This document shows positions 62,805-64,000 of a stretch of DNA of 64,000 nucleotides, piece after piece. Source of the stretch: FEB-25 sp963726315 (GTDB lineage: Bacteria > Chloroflexota > Anaerolineae > Anaerolineales > UBA4823). The notes below the pieces were generated by a model. The model saw nothing but the letters and a program-made list of their open reading frames with translations. It was not told where the DNA came from and searched no databases. The stretch's first letter is position 1; each line of letters begins with the position of its first letter. The translations under genes were made by a program, and so were the position numbers. The stretch covers positions 434,001 to 498,000 of the forward strand of contig CAVSBZ010000005.1 in the NCBI GenBank assembly GCA_963726315.1. Direction: 5' to 3'.

Positions 62805-64000
62805 ATGACCAGTACACGTCTTGAGCATGATTTATTGGGTCAGCGCGAGGTAGTGGATGAGCATTATTATGGCATCCAGACCCTGCGAGCGACGGAGAAT
62901 TTTAGTATTACCGGCATTCCCATCTCGCACTACCCCCGCCTGATATACTCTCTTGCCTTCATAAAGAAAGCCGCTGCACTGACCAACCTAGAGCTGGGTC
63001 TGCTGCCTGCAGATATCGCTAACGCGGTGGTCAAAGCATGTGACGATATTTTACGAGGCGAACTGTTGTCCGAGTTCGTCGTAGACGTCATCCAGGGTGG
63101 GGCAGGAACTTCCACCAATATGAATGCCAATGAAGTGATCGCTAACCGGGCACTCGAGCTCCTGGGTTTACCCAAGGGTCGTTATGAAGTGCTGCACCCG
63201 CTCAACCATGTCAATTTGTCACAATCCACTAACGATGTCTATCCCACCGCGCTGCGCTTGACCCTGAGCATGAAGCTGGATGGTCTGTTGATCGAGATGC
63301 AAGCTTTGCAGCAATCCCTGGCTGATAAAGGGGTTGAATTTTCTGATGTGATTAAAATGGGCCGCACCCAGCTTCAAGATGCTGTACCGATGACATTGGG
63401 TCAGGAATTCGACGCCTGGGCTGTGACCGTTGGGGAGGATATTTTGCGCGTGCGCGAGGCACAATCCCTGATTCGCGAAATCAACCTGGGTGCCACTGCT
63501 ATTGGAACAGGGCTAAATGCGCCTCCAAATTATGCCGAGCTGGTCACTGCCAGGTTAAGAGAGCTGAGTGGGGTACCGGTGGTCCAATCGCCAAACCTGG
63601 TAGAAGCCACACAAGATGCCGGAGCATATGTCCAGCTCTCGGGCGTGCTCAAGCGCGTGGCGGTCAAGCTCTCCAAGATCAGCAATGACCTGCGCCTGCT
63701 CTCATCGGGTCCACGCGCCGGGCTGGGCGAGATCAACCTACCTCCCATGGCGCCTGGATCTTCGATCATGCCGGGCAAAGTCAACCCGATCATCCCGGAA
63801 GTGGTTAACCAGGTGGCATTCGAGGTGATTGGCAACGACCTGACGGTTACCATGGCAGCAGAAGCCGGTCAGCTAGAGTTGAATGCCATGGAGCCGGTGA
63901 TTGCGTATAACCTGTTCACTTCACTGGATATGCTCGGGCGTGCCTGCCGCACACTGGTCAATCGCTGTATCCGCGGCATCACTGCAAACCGTGAACACTG
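62805..64000 (+). CDS. aspA: Aspartate ammonia-lyase (partial, runs off the window)
   Basis: The first ~398 codons of an aspartase/fumarase superfamily member, ATG at 62805 after GGAGGTAGA. QGGAGTSTNMNANEVIANRA (substrate site), SQSTNDVYPTAL, GRTQLQDAVPMTLGQEF, and the mobile-loop signature GSSIMPGKVNP are present. The GPRAGLGEINLP and EVVNQVAFEVIGND contexts favour AspA over class II fumarase. It converts aspartate to fumarate and ammonia. The C-terminus is beyond the edge. Confidence 0.92.
   Translation, partial: MTSTRLEHDLLGQREVVDEHYYGIQTLRATENFSITGIPISHYPRLIYSLAFIKKAAALTNLELGLLPADIANAVVKACDDILRGELLSEFVVDVIQGGAGTSTNMNANEVIANRALELLGLPKGRYEVLHPLNHVNLSQSTNDVYPTALRLTLSMKLDGLLIEMQALQQSLADKGVEFSDVIKMGRTQLQDAVPMTLGQEFDAWAVTVGEDILRVREAQSLIREINLGATAIGTGLNAPPNYAELVTARLRELSGVPVVQSPNLVEATQDAGAYVQLSGVLKRVAVKLSKISNDLRLLSSGPRAGLGEINLPPMAPGSSIMPGKVNPIIPEVVNQVAFEVIGNDLTVTMAAEAGQLELNAMEPVIAYNLFTSLDMLGRACRTLVNRCIRGITANREH

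Overview
The window reads as a fragment of a Chloroflexota chromosome, most likely class Anaerolineae. This is inferred from gene content, not from a marker-gene tree. Pointers are lipoproteins with Pro/Thr/Ala-rich linkers after the lipobox, a single polypeptide joining a SEDS polymerase to a PBP-like domain, nickel superoxide dismutase with its protease, a T-box-controlled isoleucyl-tRNA synthetase, PadR/HAAS pairs, PD40 propellers and LCP proteins. No rRNA or tRNA gene and no CRISPR array was seen. Coding density is high on both strands.

Layout. 1-1.8 kb: two DinB-fold proteins and an HNH nuclease. 1.8-5.9 kb (minus): an ABC exporter whose permease is fused to a SpoIIM domain, Lgt, and a CDP-alcohol phosphatidyltransferase. 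6-9.5 kb (minus): FtsK and a frameshifted EamA exporter. 9.5-11.1 kb: sodN-sodX, divergent from a ferredoxin, with readable promoters. 11.2-14.2 kb (minus): a doubly frameshifted lipoprotein and an FG-GAP surface protein. 14.3-18.5 kb: an aminotransferase (frameshifted) followed by a fusion of a glutamate-cysteine-ligase-like domain with an M20 peptidase. 18.7-23.7 kb (minus): HAAS membrane protein, PadR, a SEDS/pseudo-PBP fusion and MTA phosphorylase. 24-26.8 kb: an IS66-type element embedded in a cluster of short non-autonomous relatives sharing its ends. 27-31 kb: MBL hydrolase, alpha/beta hydrolase, a Q/E/K coiled coil, a secreted protein and a DUF559 nuclease framed by G-rich inverted repeats. 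31-36.6 kb (minus): ileS with T-box leader, another MITE, a small orphan transcription unit, and asnA. 36.9-39.7 kb: CPBP protease, MFS transporter, MBL hydrolase. 39.9-46.7 kb: two B12-binding radical SAM enzymes tail to tail, the second ending a tightly overlapping envelope/glycosyltransferase operon. 46.9-58 kb: DinB, an S10 peptidase, a PD40 lipoprotein, two LCP enzymes, acetyltransferases, a possible cysteine-peptidase-like protein, a zinc-ribbon protein and glutamine synthetase. 58.3-64 kb: a reductase broken by an in-frame stop, an AlaX-like editing protein, a cold-shock gene with a long leader, a lipoprotein, and aspartate ammonia-lyase running off the edge.

Themes. Several genes concern the envelope (Lgt, phospholipid head-group transfer, SEDS, LCP, lipid-linked glycosyltransferases, lipoproteins). 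Nitrogen and amino-acid metabolism is represented by asnA, glnA and aspA. At least six genes carry small lesions: 8.8, 11.4/11.57, 15.48, 33.68 and 58.7 kb, plus two truncated fragments at 49.3 and 53.7 kb. The lesion in essential ileS lies in an A homopolymer and may be a sequencing error; the two truncations look genuine.

Most novel-looking items: the ligase-like/M20 fusion with its aminotransferase; the B12-radical-SAM/glycosyltransferase operon containing an unrecognised protein; the SEDS fusion with a degenerate transpeptidase; the ABC-2/SpoIIM fusion; the IS66/MITE cluster with readable target duplications; and a small promoter-to-terminator unit at 35.1-35.4 kb.
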